From: Cenococcum geophilum 1.58
Taxonomy: Eukaryota > Ascomycota > Dothideomycetes > Gloniales > Gloniaceae
NCBI GenBank assembly: GCA_001692895.1
Contig: KV748205.1
Coordinates: 1,888,798 to 1,952,797, forward strand
Direction of reading: 5' to 3'
DNA: 64,000 nt
Below the pieces are notes generated by a model, which was not told where the DNA came from, did not search any database, and was given only the letters and a program-made list of their open reading frames with translations. Both the position numbers and the translations under genes were made by a program. Below, one piece after another: positions 23,195 to 33,954 of the stretch. Positions within the stretch are counted from its first letter, which is position 1. Every line of letters begins with the position of its first letter.

Positions 23195-25197
23195 CTACGC
23201 ACTCCCATTCTCCACCGGCTTCGGCGCGGCCCACCCGCCCCTGACTCCTCCCTTGCCACCAACCTCACGCACAAAACACTGCACGCTCAGATCCGCGGCG
23301 ACATTCACCTGGACCTCGACCTTGGCGCCCTTCTTGAGCCCCCTGAGCGCCGCCTCCGCCAGCACGTTCTCGACCCGCCACGCCTTCTCCCTGATCTCCT
23401 CCTCCTCATCCTCGCTATCATCTTCGTCCTCGTCCTCCGAGTCCGCCTCGCCCTTCGCCGGCTTGGCCTTCGGCGCCGGCTTCGTGACCTTGATCTCGCG
23501 CGTGCCCTCGCAGATCTTGACCAGCACGTTGCCGCCCTCGCGCGGGGTGGCAATGACGGCGGAGCGGCGCACGGGGACCGGCGTCTCGGCCTCGACGAGC
23601 GGCCTGAAGACCCCGGAGCCCGCGTCGCTCGAGATGCACAGCACGCCGATGGCGCGCGCTAGGTGCGCCGTCACCGTCACCATCGGGTGCGTGCTCTGCT
23701 CGATGTCCTCGGCCTCAAACTCCTGGATCAGGCTCGCCTGGATCGCGGCGCCGCGCGCGGCGAGCTCGCTCGGGTTGATGGCTGTCGGCGACGTTGCGGG
23801 CGCGAGCACGGTGGTGGATTCGGGGAATGCGGATTGCAGCGAGGAGGCGATGCGCGGCGTGTGCGCGGTCCCGCCGGCGAGGATGATTTCGGAGACGTCG
23901 AGCGGGTCGAGCTGGGCCTTCTCGACGGCGTGCAGGACCAGCCGGGTGAAGGCGGCGAAGAGCTTAGACGCGAGGAGTTCGTAGCGGGTGCGGTTGATGG
24001 TGGAGGTGAAGTCGAGGCCGTTGGAGAGGCTCTCGACGGAGAAGTTGGCGGACGAGCCCAGCGAGAGCGCTTTCTTGACGGCTTCGGATTCGAGTTTTAG
24101 CTTGGCGAGCGAGCGGCTGTTTTCTCGTGGGTCGCCGCCGGACTTGTGCTTCTTGATGAACTCTTTCGCGAAGTGGTCCATCAGCACTTGGTCCAGCTGC
24201 GCACCGCCGACGTCGTAGTCGTGGGCCGTGGCTAGGATGCTGTACATGCCGCCGCGGGACGCAATGACCGCTACGTCCGAGCGGATGCCGCCTAGGTCTG
24301 CTACTACGACGATCTTATCAGCGACTTCAGCTTCCGCACGTGCGTCGTAGGCCAGGACTGCTGCTACAGGCTCGTGGATGAACTGTAATACCTCCACGCC
24401 AGCATCCTTGGCTGCCTTAGTGAGCGCATCTTTCTGAGCATCTGAGAAATTTGTAGGGACGGTTATGACGGCCGCGTTGACGGTCTTGCCGAGGAAGTCT
24501 GAGGCGGAGTTCTTCAGGCGGCGGATATGCCTTGTGGCGATTTCGGAGACGGTGACTGTGTTCTCTGCGTCTTCTGCCGTATCTTTTATCTTGAAGGCAA
24601 CTGTAGAGTTGTTCTGGATTGGATGCGCAGATTGGTGGCAGGGTGTTGGGTCTATCGACTTGAAGCTATGGTGTTGGTTAACTAAAGACATTTTAAGAGC
24701 ATGGAAGAGATATGGAAGCGCACTCTTGCCCTAGAAAATCCCGAAAGTATGCAACGGTGTTCTTGGAATTCCGTACGAGCTGAGCTTTCGCTTGTGTTCC
24801 TTGAAACTCTTCACCATCGACGTAAGATAATATTGATGGTATTTGTCGATCTGTGTTCATCATTAGTATTTATAAAACAGAGAAATTTCCCAAAACGTCA
24901 TGAGATCTAATCCTGAATACATGAGAGAAAGGGTTTGTGCAGGTCAGCAAGTTTTAAAATAGCTCCTCCCGCCGGATTGCAGAAGAGTAAGAAACATGAA
25001 TAAACTAAAGACTAACCTCCTTCTTCGTTCGCTATGACCTCCGCTTTGCCTTCCTAATCATGGGATTAGAATTATAATTTTTCACCTGTAAGGGAGAGAG
25101 GAATCCTTGCCCCTGAAGTATGAGCAATGGAGCTGTAAGAATTTCCAAAGGATATTCCAATGGCAACCCGCTGCGCGGGGCTTTCCTCTTCACTCAT
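23195..25197 (-). CDS. ssz1: Ssz1, Hsp70-like subunit of the ribosome-associated complex
   Basis: Non-classical Hsp70 that pairs with zuotin (J-protein) on ribosomes and stimulates Ssb-type chaperones acting on nascent chains. Four exons on the minus strand, 25111-25197, 25017-25053, 24724-24850 and 23195-24665, give 573 residues. Exon 1 begins MSEEESPAQRVAIGISFGNS. The joins restore HTSGEGKAEVIANEEGDRQI and FLGQDFKSIDPTPC, standard Ssz1 blocks. Intron 1 has a GC donor (gcaagg) and AG acceptor, since no GT donor gives the conserved join. Intron 2 is long for this gene (166 bp) and intron 3 uses gtgcgc. The ATPase domain contains VVADLGGIRSDVAVIASRGG and ILAGGTAHTPRI. A Glu/Asp-rich insert (about residues 485-505) precedes the shortened substrate-domain remnant. 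The gene is head-to-head with rrp40. Confidence 0.94.
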
Positions 25198-25461
25198 TCT
25201 GCCTACTGCTCGGTTCGCGCACTGTGCTAGACTGCAGAGTTTGTGGTCAGAATTTGGAGAAATTTGAGGGTATGGCTTTGTGGTTTGGTGGTTTTCGTCT
25301 CGACCGCGGTGGTGAATATGAAGGCTGAATATCTTCGAGGTACAAGAAATTTCGAGACCGCCGGCAAAACTCCGGACCAATGTTTCCTCGAAGCGAAACT
25401 CAACACCATTTGCTCTATCACAGCTTCTTTCGTCCCGACAGGCAATTGACAGCGCAGCACC
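25198..25461. promoter_or_regulatory. Bidirectional promoter between ssz1 and rrp40
   Basis: Only 264 bp separate the start codons of two divergent essential-type genes, one for nascent-chain folding and one for RNA decay. Both leaders and promoters must fit here, or overlap, so a shared bidirectional promoter is likely. No TATA-like element stands out to me. Confidence 0.6.
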
Positions 25462-26311
25462 ATGGCTACTGCTCAACCAATAGCCCTCCCTGGGGACAAA
25501 ATTCCTTCATCGGCGTTGCCTACATCTGCAAATCCAAACAAACCCCTCACCTTGGGCCCTGGCCTTCGACACATCCCACCAAACACCATCACAACCACAA
25601 TCGCAGGTGCTCTGGCAACAGACACAAGGAAAAATGCCACATGGGTGGAATATAATAGCGGTCGTGTATGCCTTCCCAATATTTCTACCCGGCCTCTTCT
25701 TTTGTCTCGTTACATCCTGCCCGTTACATCCTGCCCGTCTCTTCCTTGGCTAGCCCCGCTAATAAATAAAGTATATACCCTCACCCTCCGACCTCGTAAT
25801 CGCTACCGTGCATTCCTCTCTCACTGAAGCTTACAACTGCACACTCACGCCTCATACTCCCTACGCCAATCTCCCACAACTTGCCTTCGAATCCGCAACT
25901 CGGAAAACACGGCCGATTCTCGCACCAAATTCGCTCGTCTATGCACGGATCCTAAGCTGCACGCCTCACACCGCGCCAGAACTCACCTGTGTAGACCCTT
26001 CGACTGGAAAGGCAGAAGGACTAGGTCCCCTAAAAGGTGGCATGGTGTTTGAGATCAGTCTAGGGATGGCAAGGAGGTTGATGCTAGGAGGAGGGAAAGG
26101 CGGTGTGGTAGTGCTTGAGGCGCTGGCTGACAAAGTCGCGTTTGAAGTGGCAGTAGGTAGGAATGGCGTGTTGTGGGTACATGGTGGGGAAGGAGTACAG
26201 GGAATTAAGGTTACTTTAGCGGTGGGGAGGGCGGTGCAGGAGGTGGATGAGAAGTGTTTGGGAATTAAAGATCAGCGGAAGGTTGTTGAAAAGGGTTTGA
26301 AAGGGTTATAA
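25462..26311 (+). CDS. rrp40: Exosome cap subunit Rrp40
   Basis: S1/KH protein of the trimeric cap on the RNA exosome, which processes and degrades RNA in nucleus and cytoplasm. Two exons, 25462-25665 and 25772-26311, with a GT-AG intron in phase 0 (branch-like gctaataaa near the acceptor), give 247 residues, close to the family's usual length. The N-terminal part is LPGDKIP...LGPGLRHIPP. The join makes YNSGRYIPSPSDLVIATVHSS, the start of the S1 domain. Then come LTPHTPYANLPQLAFESATRK and GPLKGGMVFEISLGMARRLM. The KH-like GRNGVLWVHGGE motif lies near residue 196. These blocks are specific for Rrp40 and separate it from Rrp4 and Csl4. Confidence 0.93.
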
Positions 26312-26771
26312 GATCTTTCCGGCTAATCCTCCCAGGTCGTGGCTGGAAATTTTGGGTTTGGCGTAAAGGCTTTTGGTGTATCATGATCGCATTGCATGGA
26401 GTTAGGCATTTGATTTGATCCGCATTCCGAGGCGCTGGGACAAATCGTCAAGCTATTTTTCGGTGGGCTATACCTTGACGATATCATAGCATGCTCCAAT
26501 ATAAATTTATCTGGTAATAGTCAGAACTTGTCCTCGCTCTTCAGTTTAATGTTCGTACAAAGTTTAGATGTTCTAAAGTCCCAGCACTTCAAATTCTCAA
26601 CGCTCCCAAATTTATTTCTCCCCTGTTACCTTTTGATACTATGATATGTTTATCCTTAAAACATGCCGGGAGCGTCGTCATGAAACATCTAAGTTGATAC
26701 TTTGCAGCTCCTCGGTTTAAATTCGTATCAAGTTATGCCGAAAGCTCGGATAGATCCGTATGTAAGATAAG
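26312..26771. other. Intergenic: rrp40 3' region and F-box gene promoter
   Basis: About 460 bp, moderately AT-rich, without a supported gene or recognisable repeat. Confidence 0.55.
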
Positions 26772-28172
26772 ATGGGAATGACGACTTTCGCCATCCCGCA
26801 TTCATTGTTGATCAAGTACACGCTGCAACTTTACCGCACCACCACCTTCCCATTCTGTTTTATGTCTCCGAATTATGAAGGATCCGATGGCGATGATATG
26901 TCCATGGACATGTCATACTCCTTAGTCGATGGGGACTCGAATAGAGAATCTGGATATCTCCCAGACGAGTTGCTCCTCGAAATATTGTCTTATTTTCCCC
27001 CGAGCCCCGCAAGCCAGTCCGATTTATACAGGTTCTGCCTCGTATCTCAGCAGTGGTATGATGTAGGCATATCACGTCTCTACGAACACCCTATTCTCGT
27101 TGGGTCCGCCTATCAACTCTTCGTTCGAACAGTATGTCCTTCAATCAACGCCCACATCCGTAAGAGCGAGTTGGCTAGCTTGGTACGAACGCTTGATCTT
27201 GGGAATATAGTGCATCAAGGAAGCAAATCAGTAACAGCTAGGTTACTAGGCCGCACAAAGGCAAGCCTGGGGCACTTCGTTGCACCACAAGCTTCTTTTG
27301 CCATCAACTGCTGGGCCGCGCTCTCGAAGTGCTCCCGCCTCAAATATCTCGATTTATCCCTAGTATCAGAGTCCATATCGTACCAATCCCTAGCCCAAAC
27401 CCTCCGCTCTCTATCTAACCTCACGGACCTGTTCCTTCCCCGCTGCTCTTCCGCTCATGNCAGCGACAGCGACGCGCTAAATATCCGGTGGCCGCCCAAA
27501 CTACAACGCCTCCATCTCTCTGGAAGTGTGCACGGTAAATTTGTCCTTGATCTGGGCCAGCATCCAGAGAACTTCCCGCCCACTCTCACACACCTATCCA
27601 TCTCCCACGCGCCCAAAATAATCGCCGAAGAGCTCCTCTACCTCCTCCAAAGCTTGGGCGGCCAACTACTAAGTCTCGAGATAACGCACCTGCCGCGACT
27701 GAGCGAAGGCTCTCTGGACAGTGTGCTCACCGTTTGTTCGCATCTCACCCATCTCATAATCGCCATCGACTACATCAGCTTCGAACTAGGCGAACAGCAG
27801 CCCCTCTGGGGAGCGCATATGTGGGAGCAATCACTTCCACTCGACTCTCTCACGATCCTGACTTCTGGGCATCACCATCCTGAATCAGTGTCTTACTTCG
27901 CCCCCGCAGACCTGTGGGAGATGGTTGATAAGCGCTATTTCGGTCGACTACGGCACATTCGTGTTGCTGAAAGTACCGGCTGGCGTAATGGTGAATTTGC
28001 AGATGAGTGGGAGATGTTGTTTGACGTGCTGGTGGAGTTGGATCAGGAGAATTTTGTGATGAAGCGTTGGCATTATGCGGGAGACATAGGTAAAGGGATG
28101 ACCTACGAAGAATGGAGAAAGACGAAACAGGGCCAGGACATGGCGCCTGATATGGGTTTGCTAGCTGGGTAA
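26772..28172 (+). CDS. F-box protein with leucine-rich-like region
   Basis: Single open frame of 466 residues. An F-box-like segment lies at about residues 60-108: LPDELLLEILSYF, then LYRFCLVSQQWYDVGISRLY, ending in a Tyr-Glu-His stretch. The rest has several Leu-x-x-Leu segments in LRR-like spacing (LKYLDLSL, LTDLFLP, LQRLHLSG, LTHLSISH, LSLEITHLPRL). By family knowledge it would be the substrate-recognition subunit of an SCF ubiquitin ligase, but no specific relative is recognised. One N at position 27460 makes one residue unknown. The first ATG is 26772. A start at 26862 (MSPNYEG) is also possible and would give 436 residues, dropping an N-terminal stretch that looks unlike the rest. No intron is needed. 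Confidence 0.75.
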   Translation: MGMTTFAIPHSLLIKYTLQLYRTTTFPFCFMSPNYEGSDGDDMSMDMSYSLVDGDSNRESGYLPDELLLEILSYFPPSPASQSDLYRFCLVSQQWYDVGISRLYEHPILVGSAYQLFVRTVCPSINAHIRKSELASLVRTLDLGNIVHQGSKSVTARLLGRTKASLGHFVAPQASFAINCWAALSKCSRLKYLDLSLVSESISYQSLAQTLRSLSNLTDLFLPRCSSAHXSDSDALNIRWPPKLQRLHLSGSVHGKFVLDLGQHPENFPPTLTHLSISHAPKIIAEELLYLLQSLGGQLLSLEITHLPRLSEGSLDSVLTVCSHLTHLIIAIDYISFELGEQQPLWGAHMWEQSLPLDSLTILTSGHHHPESVSYFAPADLWEMVDKRYFGRLRHIRVAESTGWRNGEFADEWEMLFDVLVELDQENFVMKRWHYAGDIGKGMTYEEWRKTKQGQDMAPDMGLLAG

Positions 28173-30728
28173 GTTAAATTCGATCGGGTACTAGAGAGGT
28201 TGATGAACACCCAAATAACTTTAGAAAGCCCTCAGGAGAGCATGTTGTTGACCTAGATCGGATTTTCTTATCACCGTCTTACCACTGTCTTTGATACCTA
28301 CCCGTTTATTTCTTACCACCTGTTTCTGTTGCCTATTATCTTTCTTTGCTGCCTACATCTACCTTATGTATATAGAGAGCCTCTAGAGCCAGCTTCAATC
28401 AACAGAGTTCTTATTCTTGATCGTCCTGTCCGACATATGTCAATATCGGAAATGTATAGAACCCCCTCTAAACTTTAGCAGCATTGTATTATTGGCTTTA
28501 GCCTTGGAATATTCTAGTTCAGTATTGAGAACCTTTACTTTGAGACACTAACTTGGAGAAAATGGCGTTAACCGCCTGCTCGCAAGGCTGGTGCATAAGC
28601 CAACAATTATGATCTAACACCTTTTCCATCCTGGATATATTTTAGAGAAAATAGGGTATGTTGCGCGGGAATGCCCCTCTTCAAAAATAATATATCTGGT
28701 CTTTAAAACTGTGATAAATGGTGAAGGCTTTAATATCCTTGTTTCATAAGCGCTGATTTATAGTCTATGAATAAAATATTTTGAAAGATATACTGCCTAC
28801 ATGTATGCATATCAAAAAGATAACGTAGCAACTAGGGTCCTCAAGCGTACCAAAATCTCTATATTAAGGACGAAACCCTATATACGGTCATGCTATTATG
28901 GCTAATAGGATCGACTTCTACAAAAAAATTCGAGAGTACGAAGGAGCGGATCGTTGAGCTGGAGACTAATATGCCGAATCTATCTGCTAGTGTTTCCGAG
29001 CAAAAGTTCAATGAACTCGCGAAGATGGTTCACGCAATAGAGCCTCAAGAGTCGGAACCAGAAGATTCTATAAAGATCAAGATTAAGAATGAGAACTCTG
29101 TCCTATTGAGAGCGACTCTTGAGCCTTCATATATACGGTCACGATCAGCTGCCAAGACACCCCTGATCTATACTCAATATAGGAAAGATAAACGGACATG
29201 GGTAGTTACGATTATCTGACAGATTCCATGGCGCTTCCTGAACGTGGCAAGTCTCCGGACAGGGGCAAAGACAGAGGCTTATAAGAATGACAATGAAGAG
29301 CTTTTAGGGCACTAATGTCAACCTACTAGAAATGGCCGGAAATGAAGGCAAGCTGGATAGACTATGTTCAAGGGTTTATTAAGCGCCGGCCTTCCTTATT
29401 TTCCTTTCTATTGTCTGGAAATCGTACATCTCTGCTCAACAATTTATTAAGCTTGCCTGTCACAGCTTGAGGAAGCAATCCCCCTCATACCGATCGAGCT
29501 GATAGATGGGTTTCGGAAAGTTTTCCATTTATGCTCTTCTTAACTACTCCCAGTCCTGATTAAGTACAACTTCGCGGGCCTTAAACACACTAAACAATCC
29601 CACTTAGTAATCTCGACGGTGAAACACTGCGACATAGATTGCTAATATCCTACGGCTTTGCCCGGAACGCCGTGCCAGGCCTAGCAGCCCACCTAATGTT
29701 GACTTTCTCGGCAATTCTGGCAAAATCTCACTCACCTATCCAATAATTTGAGGTGCTTGGAAAGCAATGCGAAGACTGCCATTCTTTGCCTCCATGCGTT
29801 GATTTGAGTTCTTGCTATCTGTTTTTAGATGTGCGCTAATAATTTATTAGTCAAAAAGAAACGGCGGAAGGATGGGGGAACGAAGTAACACTCTTACCCT
29901 CCCTTGACGGCCCACGGCCCATAGCTAACACTAAGACTTGAGTTGGTAGAGAGGGCAGACATCATCTGTTCTGCCTTCGAATCTGAACTATGGACCTGCG
30001 CTCAAATGAGTGACCTTTGCCGACCTGGTGTCAATCACTACTATATCAAGACTACTATATCAAGCCTAGATCAGGGGTGCCTATGACTCACCTACCTCAT
30101 GTATATATAGTCTCTTTTCCTCCTTCATATATCAATCTACACATGAGTCCGTTCGACAATTTTACTGTGCCATTGTGCGGTGGTCATACCTCAAGAACTT
30201 TGTCCGCAGCTACAATAAAAGCCGTTGGATAGGTAGGAAACGTGATAGCGCCTACAAGCGTTGCTTGTTCTCGTCATTCAAATCGGTAATGCAGCCTTTT
30301 ACTACTCGTGCGATAGGGCTCAAACTGTGGGCTTGATTAAGACATTTTCTCTGAAGAAACGCAGCTTAAAGCCTACTCTCTCGAGGTACCAACGTCGTAG
30401 TCTGAAAATAGTTCTGCATGTAGCCTAGTGTAATTAGAATAAGGTAATTAATTTGGAGTTTAACTAATCATGGCCGCTGAATTTGAACTCGCATTGCCTC
30501 ACTGAATCACACAGCGTTAGCTCCAGGCGCTTTGGCCTCCATTTTAGAGGTTTCTGCCATTGTTTTTAGGGGTTGCATCCATAGAATAATACGCTAAGAG
30601 CGATACTAATGTGTAACCTCTACCTACCACCTAACCTGATAGGGTTCCCGCACTGCCGATGCCCCGCTTTGCCGATGCCCCCGTTTCGCCGCTCCTAAGG
30701 TAACTTCTTTGTATCGCAGTTTAATCAC
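28173..30728. other. Sparse 2.5 kb region between the F-box and HET genes
   Basis: No confident gene. The stretch is AT-leaning and has scattered short open frames. One plus-strand frame at 28890-29219 (109 codons) contains a Glu/Lys-rich segment resembling a short coiled coil. It opens onto more fragments downstream that are cut by stops, so it could be a relic of a mobile element or chance. Composition is intermediate between the gene-rich left part and the repeat compartment. Confidence 0.45.
28890..29219 (+). pseudogene. Doubtful 109-codon open frame
   Basis: Not recognised. The encoded peptide starts with a hydrophobic stretch (MLLWLIG), then has Glu-, Lys- and Ile-rich low-complexity sequence (DSIKIKIKNEN). 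No splice-supported extension or domain is visible. Listed because it is the longest frame in a 2.5 kb gap. It may be a decayed transposon piece or may not be coding at all. Confidence 0.15.
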
Positions 30729-32787
30729 ATGTCTCTATCTACACGAGAGCTTTATTTTCGTAGAACAACATGTCCTGCTTGCACTCGCCTACCTTTAGAT
30801 GAACTTAATGCGCATAGCACCATTAACGCTATCTGCAAAGTTTCGGTGTCTCTTACAAACATCGATCTCGAAAGTATAGCTCAGTTCGCACCAAAATGTG
30901 ATCTCTGTCGACTTATCACCGATCTAAGTCATCTTCTCCCTGAAGATTTCGCCAAGCATATAAAGCACGATGGCATAACATACAGGTATTTGTGTGGCAG
31001 AAGCGAAGGGAGGATACGCCGTACGGATCAAAGCCATCTCTACATCTGCGTAGATTTTGGTGAGTAGGCAAGCGCTCCGTACATTCGATAGGAAATTTCT
31101 AAGCTGATTTGGTAATTCAGATAGCATTCTTTGCAAACGTATTAATGATAGATTCATTCATCCGGACCCTTTTTCTCCACGCGCCATCCAACTAATTAAG
31201 CACTGGATGCAAAAATGCGAAAGAAAACATTCAAGATGTTCTATTTCCAATGAATATCTCCCGACCCGTGTCATAGATGTGACATCTCTAACCCTCAGAC
31301 TCGTCGAAAGCAAGCCTACGTCGACCGGGACGTACGCAGCGCTCAGTCATTGCTGGGGCATGTGCCGGTCCTTCCTCACCACACGTTCCAACCTTGCAGA
31401 CCGCAAAAGCGGTTTCAGTATTGACGATTTGCCAGCAACGTTCCGCAATGCTGTTTCGGTCACAAAGAGTCTCGGAATCCCATATCTCTGGATCGATAGC
31501 ATCTGTATTCTTCAAGGTGACAAGGAGGATTGGGAGATCGAAGGGAGTAAAATGGCTGATGTTTACTCAAATGCTTATTTGACAATTGCAGCTGCGAATG
31601 CTGCCGGTGATGCGGAGGGGTTTCTTAAAGCACGGAAGCCTGAGAAGATTCTACCCGTCGATATCCGCTTCGCTTCCAGTGAGAAGAATATTGATGAGAG
31701 GGAGATTGGAATATACATCCAGCCGAGGTGTCAGCCAACAACAGTATATGAACCCCTTGATGGCCGCGCCTGGTGTCTCCAAGAGCGGTGCCTCAGCCCT
31801 CGAATACTCTTCTTCGACACCAATACATTGCGCTGGGAATGCATAGAAAAGGGGTGGTTCGAGGCCGGACGAGGGTTCAAGAGGCAGCGACTCATAGTCC
31901 AAGAGGTTATTCCCCGACTCTTATATAATGGCACCATTTCGTACGTAGGTTGGTATAACATGGTCGAGAACTACACCACCCGAGCTATTTCCTACCCTAG
32001 TGATAAACTACCCGCACTCTCCGCTTTGGCTGCGTATGCGGCAAGGGAGTCGAATGATAAATACTTTGCCGGTCTGTGGAAAGGAGATCTCAGGAGAGGA
32101 CTTCTGTGGTGCAGACAGGTGCGTCGCAATTTTCGAGCACATGAACCGTCGAAGCCGTTCGAGGATGTGACAAAGTCACTAGATACTGCAATCGCGCCAA
32201 GTTGGTCCTGGGCTTCCTTCCAATCAGCAATTCACTTCACAGTTATGGATCCTTCTTCCACCGACCTTGAGGTGCTTTCTTGCACCAACGTGATCGATGT
32301 GTCCATCATAGTCCCCGGGAAGAACCCTTATGGCGAAGTAGCGTCAGGCTATCTCATTATCTCCGCACCGCTCATATCTTTCGCAACTGATATTGGATGG
32401 GACACAACAGACGTTAGCGAGATTGCAGTTAACAGAGCCTGGGAACATAACGTACTACTTTGCCCAGAACAGGAAGAAATCGATATCAGCGTCGAGTCCT
32501 CTTTCGATCATCCGGCGGACATCCGATGTGAAATTTTTGGATTACCGTTGACATTTTCCATTGACACTGCGGGGAATTTCTACGAAGAGGGGGATCATAT
32601 CGGTAGAATTAAAGGTGACGGAGAGGAATGGAAGATAGTTCACGGGATCATTCTTTGTAGGAAAGATGATGGCGGTGATGGAGATTGTTATGTGCGAGTT
32701 GGCTGTTTCAGGATCCATCCGATCCGATTGTCCGATTTTATGGTCAGAGTAACTGAAATGCCTCGTCGAATGGTAAAAATTGTTTGA
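30729..32787 (+). CDS. HET-domain (heterokaryon incompatibility) protein
   Basis: Two exons, 30729-31059 and 31121-32787, with a GT-AG intron in phase 1, give 665 residues. The HET domain lies at about residues 181-335. Its three hallmark blocks are visible: TYAALSHCWG at 181-190, LGIPYLWIDSICILQGDKED with the following EGSKMADVYSNAYLTIAA, and LDGRAWCLQERCLSPRILFF near 321. The N-terminal part has paired cysteines (CPAC, CDLC), common in this class of fungal proteins. HET proteins can trigger cell death on fusion with an unlike strain, and the domain is a TIR-like fold; the trigger partner cannot be told here. The C-terminal 330 residues have no recognised domain. The gene sits at the border of the repeat compartment, where such polymorphic genes are often found. 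Confidence 0.9.
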
Positions 32788-33400
32788 CACATACCAAGAC
32801 TATTAGAGATCAGGTAGTTAGAAATAAGTAGATCGTACGTGATGTATCCAGTAAGTTTTCCATTTGTCAAACACGCTTGCGAGCCAGTTCTGTTTCTCAT
32901 TGTCGATTAAGATTTTGTCCTGGGATTTAACGAAAACTTGGGTTTTGATCTTCTCTTCGAGACGGCCTTGAGGTCGAAATTCCATCACAAGCAGGAAAGC
33001 AACCCCCAAATCAGGGTTTAGTGAACAGTCAAGCAATGTCGAGGACATTGAGATGGTAATGGTTCATAAGTGACCTAGTGGTGACATAAAAAATTCGCGA
33101 AGGAAGTCTTCCTTTTCTACGATATTGCGTGTAACTGTAAAACCGGCCCATTTTCTTTCGGTCTTGATGCAAACCTTTTCCCACTGCAATAGCATACCAA
33201 CCTACACCACAATACTTCAATAGAAGATTCTGGAAGAAGTCCGCACAGGGCAAAGCGAGAAGAGCCGTGTTACTGGAATCATTCAAGGGGAACGGAAGCG
33301 GATACCACCGAGCTGAATCCACCGGTTGAACGGCGCTTCATCGGGGTCGTTCAGGTCATTGATGAAGCCCGCTTAGTGACCAAAACTAGCAACAGAGAGG
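32788..33400 (-). pseudogene. Possible decayed gene on the minus strand
   Basis: Minus-strand translation gives several protein-like pieces in different frames: one at about 33,390-33,300 (FINDLNDPDEAPFNRW), then one at 33,322-33,029, then a piece from 33,048 to 32,818 with RPQGRLEEKIKTQVFVKSQD. The pieces have natural residue composition but do not join by any good intron I can find, because the gaps between frames are too short for introns. This suggests a gene inactivated by small indels, converging on the HET gene. The family is not recognised, and chance open frames cannot be excluded. Confidence 0.3.
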
Positions 33401-33954
33401 CGGATTGAATGCACTTGCAGCTGGAAGGGTGGGGGACTCCCCTGTAGAACCCTTGAACTAGGCCCTATTTGGCTTACCTCAGCGAGCTCAGACCAAGAAA
33501 TCGATTGTGCGGATATAGGAATATCCGCACCGTCCGCTAAGCTGATTTAGGACGGCAATCGTTTTCGTGGTCTGAGAGACTTTGGCGAGATTTGTAGGAA
33601 AACCTAAACACGGTTTATATGAGAAGACCTTATTAACTTTAACGAAATTGATCTACCCTCCCACAACACCTATTAACATAAAAATTACACTAAATTATAG
33701 AGAAAAGCCTACTCTATAAGTTATGAGATCTTTAGCTCCTTATATACGCGCGATATTAAGAGGAGTTCGTTACCGCAGAGGCTCCAATTCCACTGCCCTA
33801 CTAAGGCGCGTAGTAAACACGCTTACGCCTACGCCACCAGCCCTCTTCGCAACCAGTGGGTATTCCATCTGCTATATACCTATTTAATTTATTTACTTTA
33901 CAGCCCTTTACAGGTTATGGTGTAGGCCCTAATAGAGTTATAAGCTCCGCGTCT
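33401..33954. other. Border between gene-rich and repeat compartments
   Basis: No gene is visible. Over this half kilobase the composition changes: from about 33,600 TpA and short T/A tracts become frequent and CpA/TpG scarce, the usual mark of RIP. The left part (to about 33,580) still has balanced composition. Confidence 0.6.

Noticed and set aside
23253..23984. 243-codon open frame on the plus strand
   Set aside because: It is the antisense shadow of the GC-rich ssz1 exon; its Ser/Thr/Ala-rich composition reflects the opposite strand.
29925..30010. Sequence resembling tRNA elements (gagttggtagag, ttcgaatctg)
   Set aside because: The spacing and stems needed for a tRNA cloverleaf are not present.
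30470..30550. Minus-strand stretch with a T-arm-like motif (gagttcaaattc), resembling a tRNA
   Set aside because: No matching acceptor stem or A box could be folded, and the arms do not pair. Treated as chance or a tRNA-derived relic.
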